In this document: positions 18,035 through 28,683 of the stretch, in pieces
How positions within the stretch are numbered: position 1 is the first letter of the stretch
How the letters are laid out: every line of letters begins with the position of its first letter
Assembly (NCBI RefSeq): GCF_030705305.1
Contig: NZ_JAUZEE010000002.1
Span: 439,794-503,793 of the forward strand
Length of the DNA: 64,000 bases
From: Leptothrix discophora
GTDB taxonomy: Bacteria > Pseudomonadota > Gammaproteobacteria > Burkholderiales > Burkholderiaceae_C
Direction: 5' to 3'
Notes under the pieces: generated by a model
Told to the model about the DNA's origin: nothing
The model's input: only the letters and a program-made list of their open reading frames with translations
Database searches by the model: none
Position numbers and translations under genes: made by a program

Positions 18035-21000
18035 TCAGTGGAAGTCGCGTGAATGGGTCTGCAGCCGGCCGAGCCAGGCGCTCATGTCGTGCAGGTCCTG
18101 GGCGATCAGGTGGCTGACGCCGTCACGGCGCTGCCAGGTGCCGCGCACGGCCAGCAGGCGCGCGCCCAGCAGGGCCTGGCGGTGGCGCTCGCGCACGTCG
18201 CGCCAGACGATCACGTTGACCGGGCCGGTCTCGTCCTCCAGCGTGACGAAGATCGTGCCCTTGGCCGTGGCCGGCTGCTGGCGCGTCACGACCAGGCCGC
18301 AGGCCCGCACGGTGCGGCCGTCGGGCACGCGGGCCAGCTCGGCGGCGCTGCGCACCGACTGGCGCTGCAGCCGCTCGCGCAGCAGCGCCAGCGGGTGGCG
18401 GCGCAGGCTCAGGCCGGTGGCGGCGTAGTCCAGCGTGACGGCCTCGCCCTCCGGGGCCTCGATCAGGCTGAGCTGGGCCTCGTGGACCGGCGCACCGCGC
18501 AGCAGGCCTGACGGCGGCGGGCGCGGCCCGTCGGGCAGCGCGCTGGCGTGCCGGCGTTCACGCGGTCCGGCCAGCGGTGCGGCGGCGGCCCAGACCTGCT
18601 GGCGCCGGTGGCCGGCCAGCGCGGCCAGCGCATCGGCCTCGGCCAGCGTCTGCAGCTCGTGCGGTTCGAGCGCGGCGCGCAGGGCCAGGTCGGGCACGTC
18701 GGCGAACGGGGCCTCGGCACGGGCGCGCAGCAGCCGCTCGGCGCTGGCACGCGGCAGGCTGGCGACCATCCGCAGGCCCAGGCGCACGGCCGGGCCGCCC
18801 CGGCCCGAGCCTTCCTGTGGCACCGGGCCGCCCAGGCCCGAGCCGTCGTGTGCTGCCGCCCGAGCCGGCGCGGCCGCCCTGGGTGCCTCCAGCGTGCAGT
18901 CCCAGTCGCTGCGCGTGACGTCCACCGGCCGCACCTCGACCGCGTGGCGGCGTGCGTCGGCCACCAGCTGGGCCGGGCCGTAGAAGCCCATCGGCTGCGA
19001 GTTCAGCAGCGCGGCCAGGAAGGCGGCCGGCTCATGGCATTTCAGCCAGGCGCTGAACCACGTGATGATCGCGAAGCCGTAGGCATGGCTCTCCGGGAAG
19101 CCGTATTCGCCGAAGCCCTGGATCTGCTGGAAGATGCCCTCGGCGAAGGTGCGCTCGTAGCCGCGCTCGACCATGCCGTCGACGATGCGGTCGTGGAAAT
19201 GGTGCACGCCGCCCTTGCGCCGCCAGGCCGCCATCGCGCGGCGCAGGCTGTCGGCCTCGCCGGGCGAGAAGCCCGCCGCGATCATGCAGACCTGCATCAC
19301 CTGTTCCTGGAAGATCGGCACGCCCAGCGTGCGCGCCAGTGCCGCGTCCAGCGCCGGGTAGGGCGAGGTGGCGGCCTCGCGGCCCTGCTTGCGGCGCAGG
19401 TAGGGATGGACCATGCCGCCCTGGATCGGGCCGGGCCGCACGATCGCGACCTCGATGACCAGGTCGTAGAACTTCTCCGGCTTCAGGCGCGGCAGCATGC
19501 TCTGCTGGGCCCGGCTCTCGATCTGGAACATGCCCACCGTGTCGGCGCGCTGGATCATCTTGTAGGTCGGGTCGTCGGCGCGCGGGATGTCCTGCAGCGT
19601 CCAGCGCGGCGGGCCACCGGGCAGGCCGCGGCCGTGGCGGTCGTCGGCCAGCGCCAGCGCCTTGCGCAGCACGGTCAGCATGCCCAGCGCGAGCACGTCG
19701 ACCTTGAGCAGGCCGAGCGATTCGAGGTCGTCCTTGTCCCACTGGATGACGCGCCGCCCGGCCATCGCCGCCGGCTCGATCGGCACCAGCCGGGCCAGGC
19801 TGCCGCGCGCGATGACGAAGCCGCCGCTGTGCTGCGACAGGTGGCGCGGGAAGCCCATCAGCGTGTGCGCCAGTTCCAGCCACAGCCGCGTCACCGGCGC
19901 CTCGGCGTCCAGGCCCTGTTCGGCCAGCCGGGCATCGAGCGACTCGCGGCCGTCGAACCACTGGTGCGACTTGGCCACCGCGTCGATCAGCAGCCCGTCC
20001 AGCCCGAGCGCCTTGCCGACCTCGCGCACGGCGCCGCGCACCCGGTAGGTCGACAGCGCGGCGGCCAGCGCGGTGCGGTGGTGGCCGTACTTGGCGTAGA
20101 GGTACTGGATGACCTCCTCGCGGCGCTCGTGCTCGAAGTCGACGTCGATGTCGGGCGGCTCGCCGCGCTCGCGGCTGACGAAGCGCTCGAACAGCAGCGT
20201 GGTCTGGGTCGGGTCGACCTCGGTGATGCCCAGGCAGAAGCAGACCGCCGAGTTGGCTGCCGAGCCGCGGCCCTGGCACAGGATGCCGCGGCTGCGGGCG
20301 TGGCGCACGACGTCGTGCACGGTCAGGAAGAAGGCCTCGTAGCGCATCTCGGCGACCAGCGTCAGCTCGTGCTCGATCTGCGCCATGACCGAGGCCGGCA
20401 CGCCGTGCGGATGGGTCGACGGCGGGTAGCGCCGCCGCGCGCCGGCCAGCGTCTCGTGGCGCAGCCAGCTTGCCGGCGTGTGGCCGGCCGGGATGATCTC
20501 CTCGGGGTATTCGTAGGCCAGCTCGGACAGGCTGAAGCGGCAGCCCTGCGCGATCTCGACGGTGCGGGCCAGCCACTCGGGCCGGTAGAGCTGGGCCAGC
20601 GTCAGGCGGGCGCGCAGGTGGGCCTCGGCGTTGCGCGCCAGCTCGGCGCCGCACTGCTCCAGCGGCCGGTTCAGGCGGATCGCGGTGAGCGTGTCCAGCA
20701 GCGGCTTGCGCGAGCGCACGTGCATCAGCACCGCGCCGCAGGCGACCAGCGGCAGGCCGCTGGCGGCGCTGGCCTGGCGGGCCTGCTCGACGGCCAGGCT
20801 GTCGTCGGCCTGCATCAGCAGCTCGACCGCCAGCGAGGCCTGCGGCCCGAACACCGACGCCGCCCAGCGCGCCTGCATGGCCAGCGCCTCGGCGCCGTCG
20901 TCGCGGCGCGGCAGCACGATGGCGTGCAGGTCCTGCCAGTTCGACGGATCGGGCGCGGACGGCTCGGCAGGCTCATCGCATGAGCCGGTCGGGACGGCGA

Positions 21001-21460
21001 TCGGGCCGGGCCGGAAGTCGTCGGCATCGAGCCGGTAGCGGCCCTTCTCGCAGCGGCTGCGTGCCAGCGTGATCAGCTCGCACAGCCGGCCGTAGCCAGC
21101 CCGGTTGCGGGCCAGCAGCAGCAGCCGGGCGCCGGGATGGCCGGCGCACGGTTCGAGCGTGAAGACGCTGCCGATCAGCAGCTGCAGGCCCTCGTGCCGA
21201 CGCGCTTCCTCGTGCGCGCGCACCACGCCGGCGACCGAGCATTCGTCGCTGATGACCAGCGCGCGGTAGCCCAGCCGGGCGGCCCGCTCGACCAGCTCTT
21301 CCGGATGCGAGGCGCCGACGCCGAAGCTGAAGTTGCTGCGGCAGTGCAGCTCGGCGTAGTCGGGCACCGGGCTGAAGCCGGCCTGCCCGACGGCCAGCGG
21401 CGCGCGCCGGTCCAGCTCGACCAGTGGGCGCGGGCGTTCCGGTTGCGGGGCTTCGGGCAT
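18035..21460 (-). CDS. dnaE2: Error-prone DNA polymerase DnaE2 (ImuC)
   Basis: This 1141-residue C-family polymerase performs the extension step of damage-induced mutagenesis together with ImuA and ImuB. An N-terminal PHP domain ([13 protein letters not shown]) precedes the palm with [12 protein letters not shown] (catalytic Asp pair, about residues 436-445) and the third acidic site in [10 protein letters not shown] (about 583), then helix-hairpin-helix and an OB-fold near the C-terminus ([17 protein letters not shown] type). Length fits DnaE2 and is shorter than replicative DnaE. The start at 21460 was chosen because conserved sequence begins soon after; the frame is open to 21553 but the imuB stop at 21496 intervenes. 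Confidence 0.95.
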   Translation of the reverse strand: MPEAPQPERPRPLVELDRRAPLAVGQAGFSPVPDYAELHCRSNFSFGVGASHPEELVERAARLGYRALVISDECSVAGVVRAHEEARRHEGLQLLIGSVFTLEPCAGHPGARLLLLARNRAGYGRLCELITLARSRCEKGRYRLDADDFRPGPIAVPTGSCDEPAEPSAPDPSNWQDLHAIVLPRRDDGAEALAMQARWAASVFGPQASLAVELLMQADDSLAVEQARQASAASGLPLVACGAVLMHVRSRKPLLDTLTAIRLNRPLEQCGAELARNAEAHLRARLTLAQLYRPEWLARTVEIAQGCRFSLSELAYEYPEEIIPAGHTPASWLRHETLAGARRRYPPSTHPHGVPASVMAQIEHELTLVAEMRYEAFFLTVHDVVRHARSRGILCQGRGSAANSAVCFCLGITEVDPTQTTLLFERFVSRERGEPPDIDVDFEHERREEVIQYLYAKYGHHRTALAAALSTYRVRGAVREVGKALGLDGLLIDAVAKSHQWFDGRESLDARLAEQGLDAEAPVTRLWLELAHTLMGFPRHLSQHSGGFVIARGSLARLVPIEPAAMAGRRVIQWDKDDLESLGLLKVDVLALGMLTVLRKALALADDRHGRGLPGGPPRWTLQDIPRADDPTYKMIQRADTVGMFQIESRAQQSMLPRLKPEKFYDLVIEVAIVRPGPIQGGMVHPYLRRKQGREAATSPYPALDAALARTLGVPIFQEQVMQVCMIAAGFSPGEADSLRRAMAAWRRKGGVHHFHDRIVDGMVERGYERTFAEGIFQQIQGFGEYGFPESHAYGFAIITWFSAWLKCHEPAAFLAALLNSQPMGFYGPAQLVADARRHAVEVRPVDVTRSDWDCTLEAPRAAAPARAAAHDGSGLGGPVPQEGSGRGGPAVRLGLRMVASLPRASAERLLRARAEAPFADVPDLALRAALEPHELQTLAEADALAALAGHRRQQVWAAAAPLAGPRERRHASALPDGPRPPPSGLLRGAPVHEAQLSLIEAPEGEAVTLDYAATGLSLRRHPLALLRERLQRQSVRSAAELARVPDGRTVRACGLVVTRQQPATAKGTIFVTLEDETGPVNVIVWRDVRERHRQALLGARLLAVRGTWQRRDGVSHLIAQDLHDMSAWLGRLQTHSRDFH

Positions 21461-21495
21461 GGGGTGGTCCGGTGGCACGCGGGATCGGGGATCGT

Positions 21496-23046
21496 TCAGG
21501 CGAACAGGCCGTGCAGGTACCAGCGCGCGCCTGGCTCGCGGTAGATCCAGCACAGCCGACCGTCGGCGGCCAGCGCGACGTGGTAGTCGCGCCGCACCAG
21601 CGCGCCGTCGTGCCAGCCGGTCTCGATGCGCTCGGCGCGGGTCAGCAGCCGCAGCGGCCGGCCCTGGTGCAGCGGCCGGTCGTGCTGCTCGGCCAGCAGC
21701 TCGGGCTCGGGCAGCAGCCAGGTCGGGCGCGGCGGGTCGGACGGCCGGGCGGGGGCGGGCTCACCGGGCGCGGCGGGCGTCGCAGGCTGGTCGGCGTCGA
21801 CCCAGCGGTCGGCCTTCTCCGGCCGCGCGTCGGCCTGCAACTGCAGCCGGCGCACCCGGCCGCGGCCGAGCCGGGCCTGCAGCCGGTCGATCAGGCTGCC
21901 GTGCGCCAGCGCCTGGGTGCGCGCGTCCGGCCACAGCGCGACCGGCTGGCCGTGCTCGGGCACGCTGCGCAGCAGGCTCAGGCCGACCGCATCCACCGGC
22001 GCGGCCAGTTCGAGGCGCTGCAGGTGCTCGCGCAGCAGCGTGCGCAGGTGGACCGGGTCGCGGCTGGGACGGGCCAGGTCGAGGTCCAGCGTGAGGTCGG
22101 GCAGGTGGCGGCGCTGGCTGTACTCGTGGTGCAGGCTCAGGCGCAGGCCTTGCGCGGCCTGCCAGCGCCGGTGCAGCCAGCCGCACAGGGCCTGCAGCAG
22201 CGGCTCGGCGGCGGCCTCGATCGGGGCGACGCCGTCGGCCCGACCGGCCAGTTCCAGCCGCAGCGAGAAGGTCTCCGGCGGCTCGTGCAGCACGCGTGGA
22301 TCGGGCCGGTCGCCCCAGGCGCGGTCGAGTGCGTCCAGCCAGGGCCCGGCCCCACGCCGCCGCAGCCCGGCGCGCGGCAGCCGGCGCAGCTCGTCGATGC
22401 GGCGCAGGCCCAGCGCCATCAGCATCGCGTCGGTACCGCCGTCGGCTCGATGCTCGGCCGGCACGCCCTGCTCGGCCAGCTGGCCCAGCGGCAGCGGTGC
22501 GATCAACCGGCGCGTGCGGGCCAGCGTGGCGCAGCGGCGATGCGGCGCACCGGGCCAGGCGCTGGCGGGCGACTGGGCCAGCAGCCGGGCGGCCAGCGGC
22601 GTCGCGGCCAGGCCCCAGGTGCGCTGCGGCAGGCCGCAGGCGGCGACCAGCGCGTCGGCTCGCCGCAGCAGCGCGCGCAGGCCGCCGAACAGGCGCAGGC
22701 TCGCATGCAGGTCCACCAGCAGCACCGGCGGATCGACCACCACGTGCGAGCTGAGCTGGCCCAGCGTCAGCGCCAGGCGTTCGAGCAGCGCGGCCTCGCG
22801 CATCGCGTCGCGCGCCAGCACCAGCGTCTGTGGCGCCAGGCCCTGCGCACTGCCCAGCCGCAGTCCCGCCCGCACGCCCAGCGCCTGCGCGGCGGCGTTG
22901 GCCTGGTGGACCAGCCGGCCGCGTGCGCCGTCGCCCTGCCAGACCAGCGCTGGCAGCACCACCCCGGGCGGCCAGGGCCCGAGCGCATCGAGCGAGAGCT
23001 GCGGCAGGTGCAGGCAGAGCCAGAGGGCGGGGAGCGGGGCGGGCAT
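21496..23046 (-). CDS. imuB: ImuB, catalytically degenerate Y-family polymerase adaptor
   Basis: The 516-residue product aligns by eye with the Y-family fold (N-terminal LCLHLPQLSLDAL, then VVDPPVLLVDLHASLRLFGG), yet lacks the acidic D-x-D / SxDE residues of active DinB or UmuC enzymes. ImuB acts as the hub of the mutasome, joining ImuA, DnaE2 and the beta clamp. A Pro-rich low-complexity linker (about residues 415-440) precedes a C-terminal ImuB-type domain (GWHDGALVRRDYHVA, YLHGLFA). The gene lies 54 bases after imuA and 35 bases before dnaE2 on the same strand. Confidence 0.93.
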   Translation of the reverse strand: MPAPLPALWLCLHLPQLSLDALGPWPPGVVLPALVWQGDGARGRLVHQANAAAQALGVRAGLRLGSAQGLAPQTLVLARDAMREAALLERLALTLGQLSSHVVVDPPVLLVDLHASLRLFGGLRALLRRADALVAACGLPQRTWGLAATPLAARLLAQSPASAWPGAPHRRCATLARTRRLIAPLPLGQLAEQGVPAEHRADGGTDAMLMALGLRRIDELRRLPRAGLRRRGAGPWLDALDRAWGDRPDPRVLHEPPETFSLRLELAGRADGVAPIEAAAEPLLQALCGWLHRRWQAAQGLRLSLHHEYSQRRHLPDLTLDLDLARPSRDPVHLRTLLREHLQRLELAAPVDAVGLSLLRSVPEHGQPVALWPDARTQALAHGSLIDRLQARLGRGRVRRLQLQADARPEKADRWVDADQPATPAAPGEPAPARPSDPPRPTWLLPEPELLAEQHDRPLHQGRPLRLLTRAERIETGWHDGALVRRDYHVALAADGRLCWIYREPGARWYLHGLFA

Positions 23047-23100
23047 GGCGGCTTTCGGCGGATCGGGTGGACGGGGTGCGGCGGGCGGGTGCCCCGCCGG

Positions 23101-23988
23101 TCAGCCTTCGGCCAGCAGGTCCGGGGTGCCGGGCAGGCGCCGGCGCGCCGCAGCGGGTGCCGTCGGCACGGTGGGTGGCGCCGTCGGCAGGGCGCGATGC
23201 TGGGGCAGCGGCTGGCTCAGCCGATGAGCCAGCGCGGCGGCGAACTGCGGGCCGGTGTCGAGCAGCAGTGGGGCCTCCAGCGGCGGACCGCGACGCTTGA
23301 GGATGCGCAGCCGCAGCCGCGTCGGCTGCTCCGGGTCGACGCCGGCCTGCAGCCGCAGCGGCGCGGGCGTGCTGCGGCCGGCACGGGCGACCGGGCGCAG
23401 CACGAACAGCAGTGCCTCGCTGGCCTGCACGGCCAGGTGCAGCCGGCGCAGCGTGCCGGTGGACAGGGCGGCGGTGCGCTCGTCGCTCCACCAGAGCACG
23501 GCGGTGCGGGCGCTGTCGGCCGGAGCGGCGGGCGAGGCCGCGACGCCGGCGCGCTCGACGCTGCGCAGCGCCTGTTCGGCCGCCCAGGCCGCGTCGGCGT
23601 CGCTGGCCACGTCGATCCACAGGCCCTGCGCCAGGTCCAGCCCGAGCGCCCGCAGCGCCGGCCCGTGCGGCCGCAGCGGCGGCGCGATCGCGACCCAGCG
23701 CCCGCCGCTGCGCGCCAGTCCGGCCAGCAGCGGCCCGAGCAATCGCCACTCGCCGTGGCCGGGTTGGTCGAGCAGCAGCTCGGTCAGCGCCCCGACCGGC
23801 CAGCCGCCGCCCGGCAGCTGGGCGTCCAGCGCCTCATGTCCGCTGGCCAGCACCGGCCGGACCGCGTCGGCGATCCGGTCGGCGGCCCAGACCTGGCCGG
23901 CCAGCGCCGGATCGGTCCAGCCGGTCGGTTTCGGGGAAGAGGAGGAGGCCGCGGTCGGGTCGACCGGCGGTGGGCGCAAGGGGGTCAC
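23101..23988 (-). CDS. imuA: ImuA, RecA/SulA-like SOS mutagenesis protein, GTG start
   Basis: The 295-residue protein fits ImuA: LDAQLPGGGWPVGALTELL, a RecA-like N-terminal segment, then LARSGGRWVAIAPP and WWSDERTAALS-type sequence. Canonical Walker A residues are absent, as usual. ImuA binds RecA and ImuB in the translesion complex. A GTG at 23988 is the first good start downstream of the LexA box (24035-24050); no clear ribosome binding site is seen. It opens the imuA-imuB-dnaE2 cassette. Confidence 0.88.
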   Translation of the reverse strand: MTPLRPPPVDPTAASSSSPKPTGWTDPALAGQVWAADRIADAVRPVLASGHEALDAQLPGGGWPVGALTELLLDQPGHGEWRLLGPLLAGLARSGGRWVAIAPPLRPHGPALRALGLDLAQGLWIDVASDADAAWAAEQALRSVERAGVAASPAAPADSARTAVLWWSDERTAALSTGTLRRLHLAVQASEALLFVLRPVARAGRSTPAPLRLQAGVDPEQPTRLRLRILKRRGPPLEAPLLLDTGPQFAAALAHRLSQPLPQHRALPTAPPTVPTAPAAARRRLPGTPDLLAEG

Positions 23989-24034
23989 GGCGGCAGGGGC
24001 GGAAGGACACGTCGGCGGGAAGAGCCACGGAAGA

Positions 24035-24050
24035 CTGTATGTTCATACAG
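24035..24050 (-). promoter_or_regulatory. LexA (SOS) box of imuA-imuB-dnaE2
   Basis: CTGTATGTTCATACAG is a perfect palindrome at both ends matching the LexA consensus CTGT-N8-ACAG used in beta- and gammaproteobacteria. It sits 46 bases upstream of the imuA GTG, in position to block the promoter. DNA damage should therefore induce the whole mutasome cassette through RecA-stimulated LexA cleavage. The box may also influence the divergent GT9 gene 175 bases away. Confidence 0.92.
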
Positions 24051-24225
24051 CTTTTCAGGCGCTGCAAGCCGATTCCAGGGTCCATCGGGCGGGCCGTGTG
24101 ATCTGCCCGCAGCGTGCGGCGGCAGAATGTGTCCGTCGGTCTCACGGATGCATGGCGTGTGGCCGGCTGTCCTGGCGCCGTGAGTCCCCACTTCGCCCAA
24201 AACGTCCGAACCGCCCGTTTCGCCG

Positions 24226-25293
24226 ATGTCCTCTGTTGCTTCTTCGCCCGGCCAGCGTCCGGTCGTCGTCCGTTTTCCCGCCCTGGGCGACACCGTCTTG
24301 CTGACCACGCTGCTGAAGGCGCTGTCGCTGCGCCACGGCCAGCCGGTCGACCTGCTGGCGTCCGGGCCGTGGGTGAGGCCGCTGCTGCGCGGCAACCCGC
24401 ACGTCGGCGACATCCACCTGATCTCGAGCCGGCGCGCGCCCTACTGGCTCACGCCCAGCCAGTGGTCGGCGGTGCGCTGGCTGCGCCAGCGCGAGGGCGC
24501 GCCGATCTATGACTGCGAGCGCGATCCGCATGCCCGCGCGCTGCTGGCGCGGGCCGTGCCCGACGAGCGCCGCTACCTGCGCGCCTGGGACCATGATCCG
24601 GGGCCGCAACTGCACTGGGTCGAATGGTGGTTGCAGATCGCCAACCTCAGCCCGCCCTTCCTGAGCGAGGCCGGCATCGCGCCGCCGCCGGTCGAGGCAC
24701 CGGCGCTGACCGAACTGCACCTGCAGCCGGCCGACCTTGATGAGGCCCGCCAGTGGCTGGCCGCGCGTGGCCTGGCCGGCCAGCCCTTCGTGCTGATCCA
24801 GCCCGGTCACAAGAAGACCCACAAGCGTGGCCGGCTGGCCACCCAGCAGCATGCCAAGCACTGGCCGGCGTCGCACTGGGCGGCCGTCGCCGGCGGCATC
24901 GCCGCCGCGCTGCCGCAGGCGCGGGTGCTGGTCTGCGGCACCCGCCAGGAACAGGGGCTGGTGCAGGAGATCGTCGACGCGGCGGCCGAGCCTCGGGTGC
25001 TCAACATCGCCGGCGACCTGCCGATTCCGCGCCTGATGGCGCTGGCCTCGCTGGCGCACAGCATGGTCTCGGTCGACACCGGACCGGCCCACGTCGCCGC
25101 CGCCATGGACTGCCCGCTGGTGGTGCTGTTCAGCGCCTTCGGGGCGACCCGCTGGAAGCCCCGCGCGCCGCATGCCGACGTGATCGCCGTGGGCGCACAG
25201 GACGACGCCCAGATGCGCCTGGTCGACCTGCCGCCCGAGCCGGTGCTCGCGGCCTGGCGCTCGCTGAAGCCGCGCCAGATCGCGGCGCGCTGA
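24226..25293 (+). CDS. Glycosyltransferase family 9 (heptosyltransferase-like)
   Basis: The 355-residue product shows the GT9 pattern: N-terminal VVVRFPALGDTVLLTTLLKAL, substrate loop VLIQPGH, and C-terminal DLPIPRLMALASLAHSMVSVDTGPAHVAAAMDCPLVVLF, the ADP-heptose binding region (DTGPAH). It most likely adds heptose or a related sugar to the LPS inner core in the cytoplasm. It cannot be assigned to WaaC, WaaF or WaaQ. Divergent from the SOS cassette; msbA and the three-domain glycan enzyme elsewhere in the window serve the same envelope. Confidence 0.87.
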   Translation: MSSVASSPGQRPVVVRFPALGDTVLLTTLLKALSLRHGQPVDLLASGPWVRPLLRGNPHVGDIHLISSRRAPYWLTPSQWSAVRWLRQREGAPIYDCERDPHARALLARAVPDERRYLRAWDHDPGPQLHWVEWWLQIANLSPPFLSEAGIAPPPVEAPALTELHLQPADLDEARQWLAARGLAGQPFVLIQPGHKKTHKRGRLATQQHAKHWPASHWAAVAGGIAAALPQARVLVCGTRQEQGLVQEIVDAAAEPRVLNIAGDLPIPRLMALASLAHSMVSVDTGPAHVAAAMDCPLVVLFSAFGATRWKPRAPHADVIAVGAQDDAQMRLVDLPPEPVLAAWRSLKPRQIAAR

Positions 25294-25406
25294 TCACCCA
25301 GGCCGGTCGTCCCGGATAATCACGGGTTTTGCGGTGCGCACCGCCAACCCGGCAGCGCGCGCCGCACGGAACACCACCGGACAGCACAAGGCTCAGAACC
25401 GCACCC

Positions 25407-27071
25407 ATGGCCCAATACGTATTCACCATGAACCGCGTCGGCAAGATCGTGCCGCCGAAGCGGCAGATCCTGAAGGACGTCTCGCTGTCGTTCTTCCCCG
25501 GCGCGAAGATCGGCGTGCTGGGCCTGAACGGCTCGGGCAAGTCGACCCTGCTCAAGATCATGGCCGGCCTGGACAAGGACATCGAGGGCGAAGCCGTCGC
25601 GATGCCCGGCCTGCGCATCGGCTACCTGCCGCAGGAGCCCGAGCTGGACCCGAACGCCACCGTGCGCGAGGCGGTCGAGCAGGGCATCGGCGGCGTGCTG
25701 GCCGCCAAGCAGCGCCTGGAAGAGGTCTACGCGGCCTATGCCGAGGAGAACGCCGACTTCGACGCGCTGGCCGCCGAGCAGGCCGAGCTGGAGGCGGTGA
25801 TCGCCGCGGCCGGCAGCGAGAACACCGAGATGCAGCTGGAGATCGCCGCCGACGCGCTGCGACTGCCGCCCTGGGACGCCAACATCGGCAAGCTCTCCGG
25901 CGGCGAGAAGCGCCGCGTCGCGCTGTGCCGGCTGCTGCTGTCCAAGCCCGACATGCTGCTGCTCGATGAGCCGACCAACCACCTGGACGCCGAGTCGGTC
26001 GAGTGGCTGGAGCAGTTCCTGGGTCGCTTTCCCGGCACCGTCGTGGCCATCACCCACGACCGCTACTTCCTCGACAACGCCGCCGAGTGGATCCTGGAAC
26101 TGGACCGCGGTCGCGGCCTGCCCTACCAGGGCAACTACTCGACCTGGCTGGAGCAGAAGGAAAAGCGCCTGGAGCTGGAACAGCGCACCGAGGACGCCCG
26201 CACCAAGGCGATGAAGCTCGAACTGGAGTGGGTGCGCAAGAACGCCAAGGGCCGCCAGGCCAAGAGCAAGGCGCGCCTGGCCCGCTTCGAGGAGCTGAGC
26301 GACGTCGAATACCAGAAGCGCAACGAGACCAACGAGATCTTCATCCCGGTGGCCGAGCGCCTGGGCACCGAGGTGATCGAGTTCGAGAACGTCAGCAAGA
26401 GCTTTGGCGACCGCGTGCTGATCGACAACCTGAGCTTCAAGGTCCCGATGGGCGCCATCGTCGGCATCATCGGCCCGAACGGTGCCGGCAAGTCGACGCT
26501 CTTCCGCATGATCCAGGGCACCGAGACGCCCGACAGCGGCACCGTCAAGATCGGCAAGACCGTCAAGATGGCCTTCGTCGACCAGAGCCGCCAGTCGCTC
26601 GAGGGCGAGAAGACGGTCTGGGAAGACCTCTCGGGCGGTCTCGACAACCTGGTCATCGGCAAGTTCGTGATGCCCAGCCGCGCCTACATCGGCCGCTTCA
26701 ACTTCAAGGGCAACGACCAGCAGAAGCTGGTCAAGAACCTGTCGGGCGGTGAACGGGGGCGCCTGCACCTGGCCAAGACGCTGGCGACCGGCGGCAACGT
26801 GCTGATGCTCGACGAGCCGTCCAACGACCTCGACGTCGAGACGCTGCGCGCGCTGGAAGACGCGCTGCTGGAGTTCGCCGGCTCGGCCATGGTCATCAGC
26901 CACGACCGCTGGTTCCTTGACCGCATCTGCACCCACATCCTGGCCTGCGAGGGCGACTCGCAGTGGTTCTTCTACCAAGGCAACTACCAGGAATACGAGG
27001 AAGACAAGAAGAAGCGCCTGGGCGAAGAAGGTGCGCGTCCGAAGCGGGTGCGCTACAAGGCCCTCAAGTAA
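25407..27071 (+). CDS. ettA: Energy-dependent translational throttle protein EttA (ABCF ATPase)
   Basis: The 554-residue product starts MAQYVFTMNRVGKIVPPK as EttA does and holds two ABC domains with Walker A GLNGSGKS and GPNGAGKS, signatures LSGGEKRR and LSGGERGR, and the inter-domain arm (LEQKEKRLELEQ) that contacts the ribosome. EttA binds the ribosomal E site and gates the first peptide bond according to ATP/ADP ratio. The frame is open further upstream, but ATG 25407 matches the conserved N-terminus. GATAAT at 25315-25320 is a possible -10. Confidence 0.94.
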   Translation: MAQYVFTMNRVGKIVPPKRQILKDVSLSFFPGAKIGVLGLNGSGKSTLLKIMAGLDKDIEGEAVAMPGLRIGYLPQEPELDPNATVREAVEQGIGGVLAAKQRLEEVYAAYAEENADFDALAAEQAELEAVIAAAGSENTEMQLEIAADALRLPPWDANIGKLSGGEKRRVALCRLLLSKPDMLLLDEPTNHLDAESVEWLEQFLGRFPGTVVAITHDRYFLDNAAEWILELDRGRGLPYQGNYSTWLEQKEKRLELEQRTEDARTKAMKLELEWVRKNAKGRQAKSKARLARFEELSDVEYQKRNETNEIFIPVAERLGTEVIEFENVSKSFGDRVLIDNLSFKVPMGAIVGIIGPNGAGKSTLFRMIQGTETPDSGTVKIGKTVKMAFVDQSRQSLEGEKTVWEDLSGGLDNLVIGKFVMPSRAYIGRFNFKGNDQQKLVKNLSGGERGRLHLAKTLATGGNVLMLDEPSNDLDVETLRALEDALLEFAGSAMVISHDRWFLDRICTHILACEGDSQWFFYQGNYQEYEEDKKKRLGEEGARPKRVRYKALK

Positions 27072-27099
27072 GGCCATCGCCGGGCTTCCGTGTCCGTCG

Positions 27100-27118
27100 A
27101 CGGTGCGCCGCGCACCGT
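27100..27118. terminator. Perfect hairpin after ettA
   Basis: ACGGTGCG and CGCACCGT form an eight-pair stem around a CCG loop, 28 bases past the ettA stop. No T-run follows, so it may rather stabilise the mRNA end or need Rho. Confidence 0.4.
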
Positions 27119-27178
27119 TCTGCAGCCCTCGTGCGACAGGCTGCAGGGCCGGCGGCGCAGGTCGGAAAAAACGGTTAA

Positions 27179-27550
<372 letters not shown>

Positions 27551-27577
27551 CGCGCTGAGGGCGTTTCCTGCCGCACG

Positions 27578-27610
27578 GCGCCAGTCCACTTGTCGTGGCT
27601 GGCGCTTTTT
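27578..27610 (+). terminator. Rho-independent terminator of glnB
   Basis: GCGCCAG (27578-27584) pairs with CTGGCGC (27599-27605), extended by CCAC/GTGG after one bulged base, with a TTGTC loop and a TTTTT tract at 27606-27610. Confidence 0.9.
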
Positions 27611-27638
27611 GCTGTCTGGCGCGCAGGGCGCAGCTTGC

Positions 27639-28226
27639 TCAGATCCGGCGGTAGTGGCCGGCCTGGCCGGTGCTGTCGACGGCCAGCCGGTCGAGCAGGC
27701 GCTCGGCGTCGTCCTCGACGACCAGCATGCCGGCCTGTTCGGCCGAGACGAAGCCCTCGGCCTGGGTCCGCTGCATGAAGTCCAGCAGCGGCTGCCAGTA
27801 GCCGGCGACCTCCAGCAGCGCAACCGGCTTGTCGTGGTAGCCGAGGTGGCGCCAGGTCCAGACCTCAAACAGTTCCTCGAGCGTGCCGATGCCGCCAGGC
27901 AACGCGACGAAGGCGTCGGAAGCCTCGGCCATGCGCTGCTTGCGCGCATGCATGGTGTCGACGACGTGGAGTTCCTGCAGGCCGCGGTGGCCGACCTCGC
28001 GGCGCATCAGCGAGTCGGGAATGACACCGCAGACCTGCCCACCAGCGGCGAGCGCCGCATCGGCGACCTGTCCCATCAGGCCGACGTTGCCGCCGCCGTA
28101 GACCAGCCGCCAGCCGCGTCGAGCGATGGCCGTGCCGAGCGCCCGTGCGGCGTCGGCGTAGGCGTCCTGCGCGCCCAGGCGCGATCCGCAGTAGACGCAG
28201 ATGCTGAAGGGGCGGGCGGGGCTCAT
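27639..28226 (-). CDS. LOG-family protein (nucleotide 5'-monophosphate phosphoribohydrolase type)
   Basis: The 195-residue product has FSICVYCGS at its N-terminus, [15 protein letters not shown], the MHARKQRM element and the PGGIGTLEE motif that define the LOG/TIGR00730 family. Members cleave nucleoside monophosphates to base and ribose 5-phosphate; in bacteria they are usually housekeeping enzymes despite the plant cytokinin name. AGGA lies eight bases before ATG 28226, 10 bases after the dgkA stop. Confidence 0.9.
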   Translation of the reverse strand: MSPARPFSICVYCGSRLGAQDAYADAARALGTAIARRGWRLVYGGGNVGLMGQVADAALAAGGQVCGVIPDSLMRREVGHRGLQELHVVDTMHARKQRMAEASDAFVALPGGIGTLEELFEVWTWRHLGYHDKPVALLEVAGYWQPLLDFMQRTQAEGFVSAEQAGMLVVEDDAERLLDRLAVDSTGQAGHYRRI

Positions 28227-28236
28227 CGGTCGGTCC

Positions 28237-28617
28237 TCAGACCATGAAGCGCTGCCACAGCGCCGAGGCCCAGATGCCACCGCACAGCAGCAGCGCCAGC
28301 ATGACGGCGGCGCTGCCAAAGTCCTTGGCGAGCTTGGACAGGTCGTGCAGCTCGAAGGAGATGCGGTCGATCGCGGCCTCGATGGCCGAGTTCAGCAGCT
28401 CCACGATCATCACCAGCACGATGCTGCCGGCCAGCAGCGCGATCTCGACCCAGCCCCGGCCGAGCCAGAAGGCCGCCGGGATCAGCGCGAGCGCCAGGAC
28501 GGTCTCCTGGCGGAAGGCGCTTTCGTTGCGGAAGGCGGTGCGCAGACCGCTCCAGGAATAGCCCGCGGCATGGATGACGCGATCAAGGCCAGTGCGGCCC
28601 TTGTGGGGATTCGACAT
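28237..28617 (-). CDS. dgkA: Diacylglycerol kinase DgkA
   Basis: The 126-residue membrane protein has the conserved N-terminal [11 protein letters not shown] segment with catalytic Glu, three hydrophobic helices and the signature [14 protein letters not shown]. It phosphorylates diacylglycerol to phosphatidic acid, recycling lipid left from glycan or lipid head-group transfer. The chosen ATG (28617) fits family length; an in-frame ATG at 28662 would add 15 residues. It precedes the LOG gene by 10 bases and follows the RDD gene by 66 bases. Confidence 0.92.
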   Translation of the reverse strand: MSNPHKGRTGLDRVIHAAGYSWSGLRTAFRNESAFRQETVLALALIPAAFWLGRGWVEIALLAGSIVLVMIVELLNSAIEAAIDRISFELHDLSKLAKDFGSAAVMLALLLCGGIWASALWQRFMV

Positions 28618-28683
28618 GGGGTGCGATTGTGCCAGCGGGTATCCGGTCATCCGGCCTGGCACCGGGCCCGCGTCAGCCTGTCT

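Noticed and set aside
27639-28226. Plant-hormone (cytokinin) production by the LOG protein
   Set aside because: LOG-family genes are common housekeeping genes in bacteria; no isopentenyltransferase or other cytokinin gene is nearby.
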